Below, piece after piece: positions 8,174-17,500 of a DNA stretch of 64,000 nucleotides; within the stretch, counting starts at the first letter, position 1, and every line of letters starts with the position of its first letter. The notes under the pieces are model-generated. The model was given only the letters and a program-made list of their open reading frames with translations, searched no databases and was not told the DNA's origin. This stretch comes from Tundrisphaera sp051175315. Its GTDB lineage: Bacteria > Planctomycetota > Planctomycetia > Isosphaerales > Isosphaeraceae. Where the stretch lies: NCBI RefSeq assembly GCF_051175315.1, contig NZ_CP195100.1, positions 2,046,001 to 2,110,000 of the forward strand. The letters are read 5' to 3'. The position numbers were made by a program, and so were the translations under genes.

Positions 8174-8584
8174 ATGAAGATCTCCGCCAAGGCCGAATAC
8201 GCCTGCCTCTCGGTGATCGAGCTGGCGCGATCGCAGGCCGAAGGCCGGCCCCGCCGGGTCCGCGAGATCGCCGAGGCCCAGGGCATCCCGGAGCGCTACC
8301 TGGTCCAGATCCTCCTGCTTTTGAAGGCGGCGGGTCTGGTCCAGAGCACCCGGGGCGCGGTCGGCGGCTACGCCCTGACCCGCCCGGCGGCGGAGATCAC
8401 CGTGGCCGACGTGGTCGCGGTGATCGACGGCCCCGGCGACCCGCCGCGCCGGGCCGTGTCCCCGGCCGGTCGCGACCTCGGCGACCTCCTGGCCCGCGCC
8501 CGCGACGCCGGGCAGGGGGTGCTGGCCGAGGCCCGGATCGCCGAGATGGCCGGCCCCGACCCGCTGGCCGATTACGTCCTCTGA
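8174..8584 (+). CDS. Rrf2 family transcriptional regulator
   Basis: A 136-residue Rrf2-type regulator starting MKISAKAEYACLSVIELA, the family's typical opening. A winged helix-turn-helix follows (REIAEAQGIPERYLVQILLLLKAAGLV, then the GGYALTRPAAEITVADVV wing). IscR- and NsrR-like members hold a 2Fe-2S cluster with three C-terminal cysteines. Here the only cysteine is Cys12, so Fe-S sensing of that kind is unlikely. It lies just upstream of a sulfite-oxidase-like gene, so it probably controls that module (inference). Other Rrf2 proteins such as CymR control sulfur metabolism. Confidence 0.88.
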   Translation: MKISAKAEYACLSVIELARSQAEGRPRRVREIAEAQGIPERYLVQILLLLKAAGLVQSTRGAVGGYALTRPAAEITVADVVAVIDGPGDPPRRAVSPAGRDLGDLLARARDAGQGVLAEARIAEMAGPDPLADYVL

Positions 8585-8671
8585 TCCGAGGCCGAACTCG
8601 TCGCCCCGGCCCCGAACGAGTACACTGGGGGAAAGGCGAGGCAACGCGGCCGGGAACAGGTGGGGTCGACG

Positions 8672-9832
8672 ATGGGCGAATCGAGCCGGCGGGAGTTCCT
8701 GCAACGGGCGGCGGCGGGCGCGGCGATCCCCTGGATCGCGGGCCACGCCGGCGCGGCCGAGGACGAAAGTCCGAAATTCATCGTCCGGAGTACCCGGCCG
8801 CTGGATGCCGAGACCCCGGTCGAGGTGTTCGACCGCTTCCTCACGCCCAACCGCCTGTTCTTCGTCCGCAGCCACTTCGGCCCTCCGGTGGTGGGGCTGA
8901 CCCCCTGGAGCCTGGCGGTCGACGGGATGGTCGACCGGCCGCTGACGCTCGGGCTCGACGACCTGAAGCCGGCGGCCCCGGCGGCGATCCCGGCGGTGCT
9001 CCAGTGCTCGGGCAACGGCCGGGCCCTGTTCCGGCCCCAGCCCCCGGGCGTGGCCTGGGAGCGCGGGGCCGTGGGCAACGCCGAGTGGGGCGGGGTGCCC
9101 CTGGCCGACCTGCTCCGCCGGGCGGGGGTCCAGGCCGGCGCCGGGCACGTGATCCTCCACGCGGCCGACGGCCCGCCCAACCCCAAGACGCCCGCCTACC
9201 TCCGCTCGATCCCCCTGGACCGGGCGATGGACCCCAGCACGCTGGTGGCCACCACGATGAACGGCGAGCCTTTGCCGTGGCTCCACGGCGGGCCGATCCG
9301 GCTGGTCGTGCCGGGATGGTCGGGCAATCATTGGATCAAGTGGCTCCGGAAAATCACCGTCTCCCGCGACGAGGCCCCCAGCTTCTACCAGCAGACCGGC
9401 TACAAGGTGCCCAAGGTCCCCACGCCGCCCGGCGTCGACGTCAAGCCGGCCGATCAGGTCCCGGTCACCACCCTCAACGTCAAGTCCCTGATCGCCCGGA
9501 CCCACGACGGCACCTCGCTGGGCACCGGCCGCCACCAGGCCCGCGGCGTCGCCTGGACCGGCGGGGATGCCACGATCACCCGGGTCGAGTTCGCCGCCGG
9601 GCCCGAGGGAGGCCCCGACGCCCCGTGGGTCGAGGCCACCCTGCAAGGCGAGCCCCGCCCCTATGCCTGGCGGCTCTGGACGGCCACCTGGGAGGCCCCG
9701 GCCGCCGGCCGCTACCTGCTCCGATCCCGGGCCACCGACTCGCGCGGCGACTCGCAGCCCGAGACGCCCGCCTGGAACAAGTCCGGCTACCTCTGGAACG
9801 GCATCGACCGCGTCACCCGGGAGGTCCGCTGA
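8672..9832 (+). CDS. Molybdopterin sulfite oxidase/dehydrogenase-like subunit (SorA-like)
   Basis: A 386-residue molybdenum-cofactor oxidoreductase. The ATG at 8672 has an AGGTGGGG site; a GTG 12 nt upstream is in frame. The N-terminus SSRREFLQRAAAG is a twin-arginine export signal. The oxidoreductase molybdopterin-binding domain spans about 45-255. Cys112 in LQCSGNGRALF matches the molybdenum-ligating Cys of the sulfite oxidase family. A Mo-co dimerisation domain follows at about 265-386 and ends WNGIDRV. The dihaem cytochrome gene starts 3 nt after the stop, the arrangement of SorAB sulfite dehydrogenases. It probably oxidises sulfite in the periplasm, although other YedY/sulfite-oxidase substrates are possible. 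Confidence 0.88.
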   Translation: MGESSRREFLQRAAAGAAIPWIAGHAGAAEDESPKFIVRSTRPLDAETPVEVFDRFLTPNRLFFVRSHFGPPVVGLTPWSLAVDGMVDRPLTLGLDDLKPAAPAAIPAVLQCSGNGRALFRPQPPGVAWERGAVGNAEWGGVPLADLLRRAGVQAGAGHVILHAADGPPNPKTPAYLRSIPLDRAMDPSTLVATTMNGEPLPWLHGGPIRLVVPGWSGNHWIKWLRKITVSRDEAPSFYQQTGYKVPKVPTPPGVDVKPADQVPVTTLNVKSLIARTHDGTSLGTGRHQARGVAWTGGDATITRVEFAAGPEGGPDAPWVEATLQGEPRPYAWRLWTATWEAPAAGRYLLRSRATDSRGDSQPETPAWNKSGYLWNGIDRVTREVR

Positions 9833-9835
9833 CCC

Positions 9836-10465
9836 ATGATCCGCGCCCGCTTCTTGCTCGCCCCCGTCGCGGCCGCCCTGGCCCTGGCCTCCGCCGTCCC
9901 GTTCGCCGTCTCGGCCGACGATGATGACGACGAACGTCAGGCACGGATGGCCGAGGCCAGGGCCTCGGTCGTCGGCAACTGCCTGATGTGCCACGGCGAG
10001 GACATGATCTCCAACCACCGGCTCTCGGCCAAGCAGTGGACCGCCGAGGTCGAGAAGATGATCGGCTGGGGCGCCCCCTTGCCGGCCGACCAGAAGGCCT
10101 CGGTGATCGAGTACCTGGCCGCCACCTACCCGGACACCCAGCCCGCCCCCGCGCCGATGCAACTCACGCCCGACGCGGCCCTGGCCCTGGATCGCCCGCC
10201 GGCCTTCGACCCGCCCGCTCCGGCCTCGGCCGAGGTGCTGGCGCGGGGCCAGGCCCTGTTCGCCCAGCACTGCGCCACCTGCCACGGCCCCGAGGCCCGC
10301 GGCGGGGACCTCGGGACCAACCTCGTCGAGAAGCCCTACCTGGCCCGCGAGGACGAGTACCACGCCCTGCTCAAGGACGGCCGGCGCCGGATGCCCAGCT
10401 TCGCCCCGGTCCTGGACGCCCGGGACGAGGCCGACCTCCTGGCCTGGCTCCGCGCCCGGCGCTGA
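9836..10465 (+). CDS. Dihaem cytochrome c, electron acceptor of the SorA-like enzyme
   Basis: A 209-residue exported cytochrome with a signal peptide at residues 1-26. Two CxxCH haem sites are present: CLMCH at 49-53 and CATCH at 146-150, the second inside a standard class I domain (RGQALFAQHCATCHGPEARGG...RRRMPSF). Met in RMPSF is a likely axial ligand. The N-terminal haem domain resembles the small domains found at the ends of other planctomycete oxidoreductases. It is co-transcribed with the molybdopterin gene 3 nt upstream and probably passes electrons from it to the respiratory chain. SorB of known systems is monohaem, so two haems is a difference. Confidence 0.9.
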   Translation: MIRARFLLAPVAAALALASAVPFAVSADDDDDERQARMAEARASVVGNCLMCHGEDMISNHRLSAKQWTAEVEKMIGWGAPLPADQKASVIEYLAATYPDTQPAPAPMQLTPDAALALDRPPAFDPPAPASAEVLARGQALFAQHCATCHGPEARGGDLGTNLVEKPYLAREDEYHALLKDGRRRMPSFAPVLDARDEADLLAWLRARR

Positions 10466-10488
10466 GCCGGGCGTCGGGCCGCTCGCGT

Positions 10489-11796
10489 TCACGGGGCCGG
10501 CTTGGTCATGGTCTGGTGGACCTGGGTCGAGAGGTGGTAGGAGAAGCCGTCGACCTCGTATTGGAGGTCGGCGAACAGGCCGACGTTGCCCGCCTCGGGC
10601 TTGCGGACCGACGCCTTGAGCGACGAGTCCAGGGGCATCGCGGTCCAGGGGGACTTGCGGAAGTCGAGCGTGTCCGACGTGGCCGTCCAGGCCTGGGCCG
10701 TCTTCGGGGCCGGGTCGGAGGCGACGGCCAGCGTGACCTGGCCGTCGGCCTCCGCGAACGTCCACGACAGCTTCGGCAGGGGGGTCTTGCCGATCGCGTG
10801 GCGGAACAGGGCGCCGATGCCGCTCACCGCGTAGTCGCGGTGCTGGTCCAGGCCGTGGCCGGCGTTGGGCAGGTAGACCACCCACTTCGGGCCGGACAGT
10901 TCGTCCCAGAACAGGTTCATCGAGTCGAGCGTCCAGTACGGGTCGTTGGTCCCGTTGATCTGGAGCTTGGGCAGCGCCAGGCGGTCGCGATAGGTGAACG
11001 GGTCGACCATGGTCAGCAGGGCCTTGGCGGTGGGGTCGTCCCGGCCCACGATGCCGCGCTCGGTGTAGTCCTGGATCTGCTCGCTGTACTTGCCGGCGAA
11101 CATCTCCAGCTGGTGATCGGTCTGGGCGTTCAGGTTGAGCGTGGGGATCACCATCGGCGCGATCGCCTTGACCCTCGGGTCGACCGCCCCGGTCAGCCAG
11201 GTGGTCCAGCCGCGCTTCGATGCCCCGGTGACGACGAACTCCTCGATCGGCCGGCCCTGGCCCGCGGCGAACGCCTGGGCGGCGTCCATCGCCTTGACGG
11301 CGCTCTTGACCATCGGGAACAGCAGGGGCCAGTTCGCGTCCTTCGTCTCCAGGTAGCGGACGAACGTCTCGGCGATCAGGGCGTCCTCGCGCTTGTCCCC
11401 CAGCAGGGGCTGATTCGGGACCTGCGGCAGGACCACCACCCGCGCCCGGCAGGCGTTGGCCAGGGCCAGGCCGGTGGCCAGGTCGCCGTCGCGGGGCTTG
11501 TCGCCGACGGCCCCGCCCGTGATCAGCAGGGCCGCCGCGTTGGGGTAGGCGATGTCGGCCGGCTCGACGATGGAGACCTGGTGCGTCCAGGTGATCCCCT
11601 GCCAGACCTGCGAGGTGACCTTGATCCGGTGGAGCGTGGCGGGGCCGACCTTCTGGGTCGAGACCGGCTCCCAGGCATAGGCGGGCTCGGGCCGCTTGAG
11701 GTAATCGTCGAGCCCCGCCCGCGCGGCGGGGATCGGTGCGGCCAGCGCGGCGAGGATCATCAGGGTCGGGCGGAGGCCCGTGAGGCGTGTCGTCAT
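10489..11796 (-). CDS. PhoPQ-activated pathogenicity-related (PqaA-type) alpha/beta hydrolase
   Basis: A 435-residue exported protein. I chose the ATG at 11796 (MTTRLTGLRPTLMILAALAAP) because it opens on a signal peptide; the reading frame extends to 11928 without coding character. VTGASKRGWTTWL contains the nucleophile-elbow-like GASKRG, NGTNDPYW and LPNAGHGLDQH supply the later Asp/His region, and these match the PhoPQ_related family (alpha/beta hydrolase fold). The name comes from a Salmonella gene; the biochemical role in planctomycetes is unknown, perhaps a secreted esterase or peptidase. It converges on the cytochrome gene with only 23 nt between stops. Confidence 0.86.
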   Translation of the reverse strand: MTTRLTGLRPTLMILAALAAPIPAARAGLDDYLKRPEPAYAWEPVSTQKVGPATLHRIKVTSQVWQGITWTHQVSIVEPADIAYPNAAALLITGGAVGDKPRDGDLATGLALANACRARVVVLPQVPNQPLLGDKREDALIAETFVRYLETKDANWPLLFPMVKSAVKAMDAAQAFAAGQGRPIEEFVVTGASKRGWTTWLTGAVDPRVKAIAPMVIPTLNLNAQTDHQLEMFAGKYSEQIQDYTERGIVGRDDPTAKALLTMVDPFTYRDRLALPKLQINGTNDPYWTLDSMNLFWDELSGPKWVVYLPNAGHGLDQHRDYAVSGIGALFRHAIGKTPLPKLSWTFAEADGQVTLAVASDPAPKTAQAWTATSDTLDFRKSPWTAMPLDSSLKASVRKPEAGNVGLFADLQYEVDGFSYHLSTQVHQTMTKPAP

Positions 11797-11950
11797 CGGT
11801 GCGGATCTCGGTGGATGTGTGGAACCTGGCACGGAGCGGGCCCGCCTACGGGACCAGCCCGGAGGCCCGGCGTCAAGCGGGCCTCGGGCATGGATTCCCG
11901 GGATGCGGGAATCCCGCGGGATTTGCAATCGCCGGATCGTCGGTCGGGCG

Positions 11951-12994
11951 TCAGTACGAGTCGGCGCCGACGATCTCGCCGCCGCTGATCGTCCCCAGGG
12001 CCACCCAGTTGGTCGCGTTGATCGTGTTCTTGACGAACCGCACCGACCCGTCCCCCATCAGGGTGTTCACGCCGCCGGCGTGGCGGCTCCGCGACCCGGC
12101 AAAGGCGTCGTTGTCCCCGGCGCCGGGCTGGCAGGGGAGCTGCTGCACCGGCTCGCTGGTGCAGAACAGCCCCGGGTCATTGTTGAGATAGTCCCCGCCG
12201 GTCCGCAGGCCCATGGCGTCGGTCGTGCCGTTGGGCGTGTAGCGGGTCATGAACGACGACCCGCCGCCGACGGTCGACCACATCGTCCCCCGGATGTCGT
12301 TGAGCGCCCCCTGGAGGACCTCGGCGACGAAGACGGTGTTGCTGGTGCCGTCGGTGATCGACCTCAGGCCGATCTTGCCGTCGTGGCCGAACGGGGACGC
12401 GAGGAACCTCGCCCCCAGGGTCGAGCTGCGCTGCTGGCCCCAGTCGGTGTTGCCCCAGTTCGCCGCGTAGTTCCCCTTGGTCACGATCACCGGGCTGAGG
12501 GCCCCGCCCTGGTAGGAGGTGGTGATCTGGAACTTCCCCTCGCGATCGCTCGGGCACTGGAACGAGGCGATCTTGGTGGCCATGACGGTCGAGTTGCCGA
12601 ACCAGCCGGCGGCGATGGTCAGCCCGCCCCCGGGGTATCCCTCGCCCCCGAGCGCGTAGTTGAAGGCGTTGGCCAGGTTGGACTGCTCGATCATCGGCAG
12701 CATCAGGCAGAACCACGTGGTGTTCGGGCTGCCGGAGAAGATCTTGGGGAAGTCGGCGTCCCCCTTGCCGGGCCGCGGCGCCCAGATCCGCCCCGGCGGG
12801 AGGCCGCCGTGGACGCTCTCATAATTGTGGATCGCCAGGCCGAGCTGCTTCAGGTTGTTGACGCACTGGGCCCGCCGGGCCGCCTCGCGCGCCGCCTGCA
12901 CGGCGGGTAACAGCAGGGCGATCAGCACGGCGATGATCGCGATGACAACCAACAGTTCGATGAGCGTGAAACCCGGCCGTCGAGTCCGATTCAT
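11951..12994 (-). CDS. DUF1559 pseudopilin-like protein
   Basis: A 347-residue DUF1559 protein. The ATG at 12994 (MNRTRRPGFTLIELLVV) was chosen because it opens directly on the prepilin segment; the frame runs back to 13405 but would overlap the SMR gene. GFTLIELLVVIAIIAVLIAL occupies residues 8-27, followed by AAREAARRAQCVNNLKQLGLAIHNYESVHG. The C-terminus has SRSRHAGGVNTLMGDGSVRF and ends GGEIVGADSY, both family-typical. No partner lipoprotein lies beside it, unlike the cassettes at 2.3-5.3 kb. Confidence 0.92.
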   Translation of the reverse strand: MNRTRRPGFTLIELLVVIAIIAVLIALLLPAVQAAREAARRAQCVNNLKQLGLAIHNYESVHGGLPPGRIWAPRPGKGDADFPKIFSGSPNTTWFCLMLPMIEQSNLANAFNYALGGEGYPGGGLTIAAGWFGNSTVMATKIASFQCPSDREGKFQITTSYQGGALSPVIVTKGNYAANWGNTDWGQQRSSTLGARFLASPFGHDGKIGLRSITDGTSNTVFVAEVLQGALNDIRGTMWSTVGGGSSFMTRYTPNGTTDAMGLRTGGDYLNNDPGLFCTSEPVQQLPCQPGAGDNDAFAGSRSRHAGGVNTLMGDGSVRFVKNTINATNWVALGTISGGEIVGADSY

Positions 12995-13170
12995 GGCGGA
13001 GCCCCATCGCGTCCGGGCGGCATCGCCCGGGCGACAATCCGGAGAGATCGAGGTGAAATGGAGGTGAGATAGAACTATGGCAAATCCACGTGAAGAAGAC
13101 GATCCGGATCCGGGGAATTTTGCACGAATTTTTCGGAGGCCGCCGGAAGGGGGTCGGGTCGGCCCGGCCA

Positions 13171-13491
13171 TCAGTGCGGGGCGACGACCTTCAGGCCGAT
13201 GATCCCGGCGACGATCAGCCCCAGGCAGACCAGGCGCGGGAGGTTGGCCGGCTCGCCCAGGAAGGCGATCCCGACGATGACCGTGCCCACCGCCCCCACG
13301 CCGGTCCAGACGGCATAGGCGGTGCCCAGCGGCAGGGTCCGCAGCGCCACGCCGAGCAAGAACAGGCTCACGCCCATCGAGGCCACCGTGGCCACGCTCG
13401 GCCACAATCGGGTGAACCCCTTGGAGTAGGACAGGCCGACCGCCCAGCCCACCTCGAACAGCCCCGCCACCAGCAAGATCAACCAGTCCAT
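13171..13491 (-). CDS. sugE: SMR family exporter, SugE/Gdx type
   Basis: A 106-residue, four-helix small multidrug resistance protein. The opening MDWLILLVAGLFEVGWAVGL carries the essential membrane Glu13 in the FEVGWA context typical of SugE/Gdx guanidinium exporters rather than EmrE. KGFTRLWP and GTAYAVWTGVGAVG are also family landmarks. It is a probable dimeric inner-membrane proton antiporter that exports guanidinium. I looked upstream for guanidine riboswitches, which often precede Gdx genes, and did not see one. The gene is alone and transcribed leftward. Confidence 0.88.
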   Translation of the reverse strand: MDWLILLVAGLFEVGWAVGLSYSKGFTRLWPSVATVASMGVSLFLLGVALRTLPLGTAYAVWTGVGAVGTVIVGIAFLGEPANLPRLVCLGLIVAGIIGLKVVAPH

Positions 13492-13601
13492 TCCGGGTGC
13501 CTCATCAAGATCCGGGAAGTGTCGCGGCCCAACGTGGGGCGAAGGCCGGCGGGAATCGCCCGGCCATCGGCCATAAGGCGAGGGCCGGCGTGGTGAAAGG
13601 G

Positions 13602-13636
13602 GACGGGCTCCCGCTCGCTCCTCGCGGGGCCCCGTC
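13602..13636 (-). terminator. Strong GC-rich hairpin downstream of the phosphatase gene
   Basis: GACGGG (13602-13607) pairs with CCCGTC (13631-13636), and CCCGC (13610-13614) pairs with GCGGG (13624-13628). The stem is about 12 bp with small bulges. It lies 45-80 nt past the stop (13681) of the leftward phosphatase gene and upstream of the SMR gene. It could terminate the YhaON-phosphatase transcript, though only CCCCTTTC follows, not a clear T-tract. Confidence 0.4.
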
Positions 13637-13680
13637 GCCGATCACCGGTGCCGGGCCCGGCGAACGGCCTCACGCCCCCG

Positions 13681-14511
13681 TCAGCGGGGGGTCGGCTCGC
13701 CGGCCGCGGCATCCTGGGCGACGCGCGGGGGGCGGGGGCCGGGAGTCACGGGGCGGAAGGCCACCAAGGGGTCGTCGGAGCGGTAGTCGCGCTCGACCCA
13801 GGCGCGGAACAGGGCCGGGGTGTGGGCCTGGCCGTGGATCCGGAGCCAGTCGGCGTATTCGTCGAACGGGTCGTGCATCCGCCTCGTGTCGAGGATCGGG
13901 ACGTGGCCGTGGACCAGGGTCAGGGCCCGCTCGGCCTGCTCGGGCGGCACGCCCCGGCGGGACAGGAGGTAGAGGCCGGCCACCAGCCCGGTCCGGTCCG
14001 AGCCCGACTTGCAGTGGATCAGCAGCGGGTAGCGGCAGCGGTCCAGCAGGTCGAGCACCGCGAGCAACTGGCGCCGGGGCGGGCGCGACGTGGCGTTCAT
14101 CGGGAAGTCGTAGAAGTCGAGCCCGAGCCGGGCGGCGTCGGCGACCTCGGCCTTGTACCACGCGTCGGAGTCGGAGCCGCCCCGGAGGTTCAGGACCGTG
14201 GCCAGCCCGTGATCCTTCGTCAGGTCCGCCAGCCGGTCGCCGGTCGGCTGGGCCGACCGCACCACCCGGCCGGGGTCGACGATGCCGACGTTGCCCCGGA
14301 ACAGGGGCCGGTGGAAGTAGGCGGAGAAGACGGCCGCGAAGGCCAACGACCCCGCCAAGAACACCTTGCGCCGGGCCTTGCGGCGGGGCGTTGCTGCGAA
14401 CCATGAGGCCAAGGGCGGGCATCCTTTCCCGAGGGGAGGCCGGGGCGAACGCGGGACGCCCGGGCGGCCCACTGTAACGGAGGGGGCGGGGGGGTCAAGG
14501 CCGGTCGGCAT
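13681..14511 (-). CDS. Tyrosine/dual-specificity phosphatase family protein
   Basis: A 276-residue protein from the ATG at 14511, which shares its A with the upstream TGA (TGATG on the minus strand). The first ~33 residues have little coding character. A TTG at 14412 with GGAAAGGA 9 nt upstream, opening on a basic stretch and a membrane helix (KVFLAGSLAFAAVFSAYF), is a real alternative start. The catalytic loop HCKSGSDRTG fits the HCxxGxxRT/S cysteine-phosphatase signature, and NLRGGSDSDAW and YDFPMNA match Siw14/DSP-like proteins. It is probably membrane-anchored with an extracytoplasmic phosphatase domain. The target is unknown. It follows the YhaON nuclease pair in the same transcript. Confidence 0.85.
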   Translation of the reverse strand: MPTGLDPPAPSVTVGRPGVPRSPRPPLGKGCPPLASWFAATPRRKARRKVFLAGSLAFAAVFSAYFHRPLFRGNVGIVDPGRVVRSAQPTGDRLADLTKDHGLATVLNLRGGSDSDAWYKAEVADAARLGLDFYDFPMNATSRPPRRQLLAVLDLLDRCRYPLLIHCKSGSDRTGLVAGLYLLSRRGVPPEQAERALTLVHGHVPILDTRRMHDPFDEYADWLRIHGQAHTPALFRAWVERDYRSDDPLVAFRPVTPGPRPPRVAQDAAAGEPTPR

Positions 14512-17500
14512 CAGTCGTCCCCCAGCAGCGACGCCTGGACGGCCTTCTTCCGCTTGCCGCCCCGGGCCGAGGCGGAGGGGGTCGAAGCCGGGGCAGCGGC
14601 CGGGGCCTCCGGCGGGGCCGAGATCGTGCGGTCCAGGCGGTGGACCGTCAGCACGTCGCCGGGCAGGGTGGCGCGGGCCAGGTCCACCAGGTGCTCGTGG
14701 TGGGTGAAGAACAGGACCTGGGTCCGGGCGGACAGGTCGGCCAGCGCCCGGAGCGCGGCGGCCGACCGGGCGTTGTCGAAGTTGACCAGGATGTCGTCCA
14801 CGATCAGGGGCATCGGCTCGTGGTGGTCGATGTGGGCCGACAGGCTGGCCAGGCGGAGCGCCAAATAAAGCTGGTCGGCGGTCCCCTCGCTCATCCCATC
14901 CACGCCGACCAGTTTCTCGTCCCCCCGCTGCCCGTAGAGGAGGCTGGTCCCCTTCTCGTCGACCTCGGCCCGGAGCCGGGGGAACGACCCCAGGGTGAGC
15001 CGGGCGAACAGCTCCTCGGCCCGGCCCAGGACCGGCCCCTGATGCTTCTTGCGGTGCTGCTCTATGGCCGATTCCAGGGCGGCCGAGGCCAGGCGGAGCC
15101 GGACGTAGCGGGCGATGTCCTCGGACAGGTGGGCGGCCTTCTCCTCGGCCACCTGCTGGGCATCGGCCGCCGCCGACCCGCCGTCGATCTTGTCGAACCG
15201 CTCGGCGGCCCGCCCCAGGTCCCGCGCCAGGTCGTCCCGGCGGCACTCCTCGGCGGCGAGCCGGTCGGACAGGTCGGCGAGCCGGTCGTCGATCGGCGTG
15301 TCCCCCGCCAGTTCCTCCTGGACCTCGTCGCGGAGGCGGTCGACGCCGCCGAGGCCGGCGAGGTCGGCCAGCTGGTCGTCGAGGTCGGCCAGCTGGTCGC
15401 GGCGGCGGCGGGCCTCGTCGGAGGCGGCCTCGGCGGCGATCAGGCCGTCGGGCGAGTCGACGCCGGCCTCGCGGACCAGGGTCGCGAGCATGGCGTCGGC
15501 CCGGTCGACCTCGCGGCGGGCCTCGTCGCGGCGGGCTTCCTGCGCGGCCTTCAGCCGGAGCCGGTCGGCGCGGCGGGCCTCGGCGGCCTGGGCCCGGTCG
15601 AGCCGTTCGAGCAGGGCCCGGGCGGCGTCCTCGGCCCGCCGGCCCGCGAGTTCGGGGGCGATCCGCCCGGCCGGTCCGGTCGCGGCGGCCTCGAACCGGG
15701 CGCGGTCGCGGTCGATCGCGGCGATCGCGTCCCGCTGGTCGCGGATCTCCTGGGCCCGGTCGGCCAGGTCGTTGATCCTCTGGATGTGGCCGACGGCCCG
15801 CGTCGTGGAGATGCCCGAGCCCAGCCCCAGGGGGGCGACCGCCTCGGCCCAGCGCCGGGACCAGTCCGCTTGGGCGGCCTCGGCGGCCTCGCGCTCGTCG
15901 CGGGCCCGGGCCAGCGCGGAGGCCCCGGCCACGCGGTCGATCGCGGCGCGGGCCCGGTCGATCCGGGCGAACAGGGTTTCGGCCGGGTCGGCATCGGGGC
16001 AGCCCAGCCCGGCCAGCCCGCGCCCGAGTTCGTCGCGGGCCTCGGCCAGCCGGCGGGCGGCCTTCTCGACCTCGCCCCGGAGCTTCTGCAATCCCTTGGC
16101 CTGCCGGATCAACTCGGCCCGCTTCTGGGCGATCCAGTCCTTCATGGCCCGGGGGGGCAGGGGGTCGACGCCGGCCGGGGCCCAGAGCGCGGCCCACTCG
16201 CGGGCGATCGCCGCGCGGTCGTCGCGGAGCCGGGCCGCCTCGGCGGCCAGCTCGTCGATCCGGATCGAGAGGCCGATCCGCCGGAGGTCGCGCTGGGAAC
16301 GCTCGGCGACCCGGTCCGCCTCGCGGCGGAGGCGGTCGGCGTGGTCGTCGGCGGCGAGGATGGTCGCCTCGAACCCGGCCGCCAGGTCGATCGACGGGCC
16401 CGACCCGGCGGGCTCCCCCTCGGCCCAGGCGCGGCGGATCCGGAGCCAGGCCTCGCCCCGCGCGGCGCGGCGGGCGACCAGCTCCGACTCGGACGGGGGC
16501 GCCGTCTCGGCCCGGGCGTCCTCGGCGGCCGCCTCGCGCTCCAGCGTCCGGAGCGCCTCGGCCTCCCGGGCCCGGTCGGCCTCGACGCGGGCGATCGCCT
16601 CGTCGGCCCGGTCGAACCTCGCCTCGAACTGGTCGAGGTGGGCCGTGGCGGGCAGGGGCATCCCGACCAGATCATCGAGCGTGCCCGACCAGGGGGCGAG
16701 CCCCTTGAGGTCGATCTCCGCCTGGGCCTCGGCCACGGCGAGGTCGGCGCGGGCGGTGGCCAGGTCGTCCTCCGGGTCGCCCAGCTTGCGGGCCCGGTCC
16801 ACGGCCTTCTCCAGGGCGTCGGCCCGGGCCGACGCGTCGGGGGGCAGGCCGGCGAGGTCGGCCGGGGCGAGCGCCGCGAGCTTCTTCGCCGCCTGCTCCA
16901 CCTGGGCCTCGATCCGGCCTCGTTCCTGGACCAGCTCCTGGATCAGCCCGGCGCGGTCCGGGGAGACGCGCGACGGGTCGGCCCGGCCGTCGAGCCCGAG
17001 ACCGGCGCGGAGGGCCTGGGCCTCGTCCTCCAGCCGCGCCAGCCGGTCGGCGGCCTGGGGCCGGTCGGCCTCGGCCTGGAGGTAGAGCGGCAGCGCGTCC
17101 CGGAGGTCCCGGATCGCGTCGGCCTCGGCCAGCGCCGGGTCGGGCGGGCCGAGTTCGTCCAGCTCGGCGTCGAACCGGGCGATCTCCAGCCCGGAGTCGC
17201 GCCCGGCCTTGAGCCCGGCCTCGCGGGCCGAGGTCGCCTGGCGGCGGCGCTCGGAGAAGCCTTCGGCCAGGATCGGGACCGCGCCGATCTCGGCCAGGGC
17301 CCGCGCCGCCTGGTCGCGGCGGGCGAGCAGGGGCAGGGCCCCGCGTAGCGATTCGAGCCGGCGTTTCTCGGCCGCCAGGCGGCGGCACTCGTCGGCGGCC
17401 CGCTTGTGGTCGGCGTCGGCCCGGAGGTACTGGGCCTCGGCCTCCAGCCAGCTTTCCGTCGGGGTCGACCTGTCGCGGGCCAGGTCGCGGGCGGCCTTCC

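Noticed and set aside
7880..10885. 1001-residue ORF on the minus strand
   Set aside because: It is antisense to the Rrf2, molybdopterin and cytochrome genes, all of which have clear family motifs. Its Arg/Gly/Pro/Ala composition is a typical shadow in 70 % GC DNA.
13492..13680. Guanidine riboswitch upstream of the SugE-type gene
   Set aside because: I looked for the ykkC, mini-ykkC (ACGR loops) and guanidine-III patterns on the minus strand. None was visible; the hairpin present fits a terminator of the upstream gene better.
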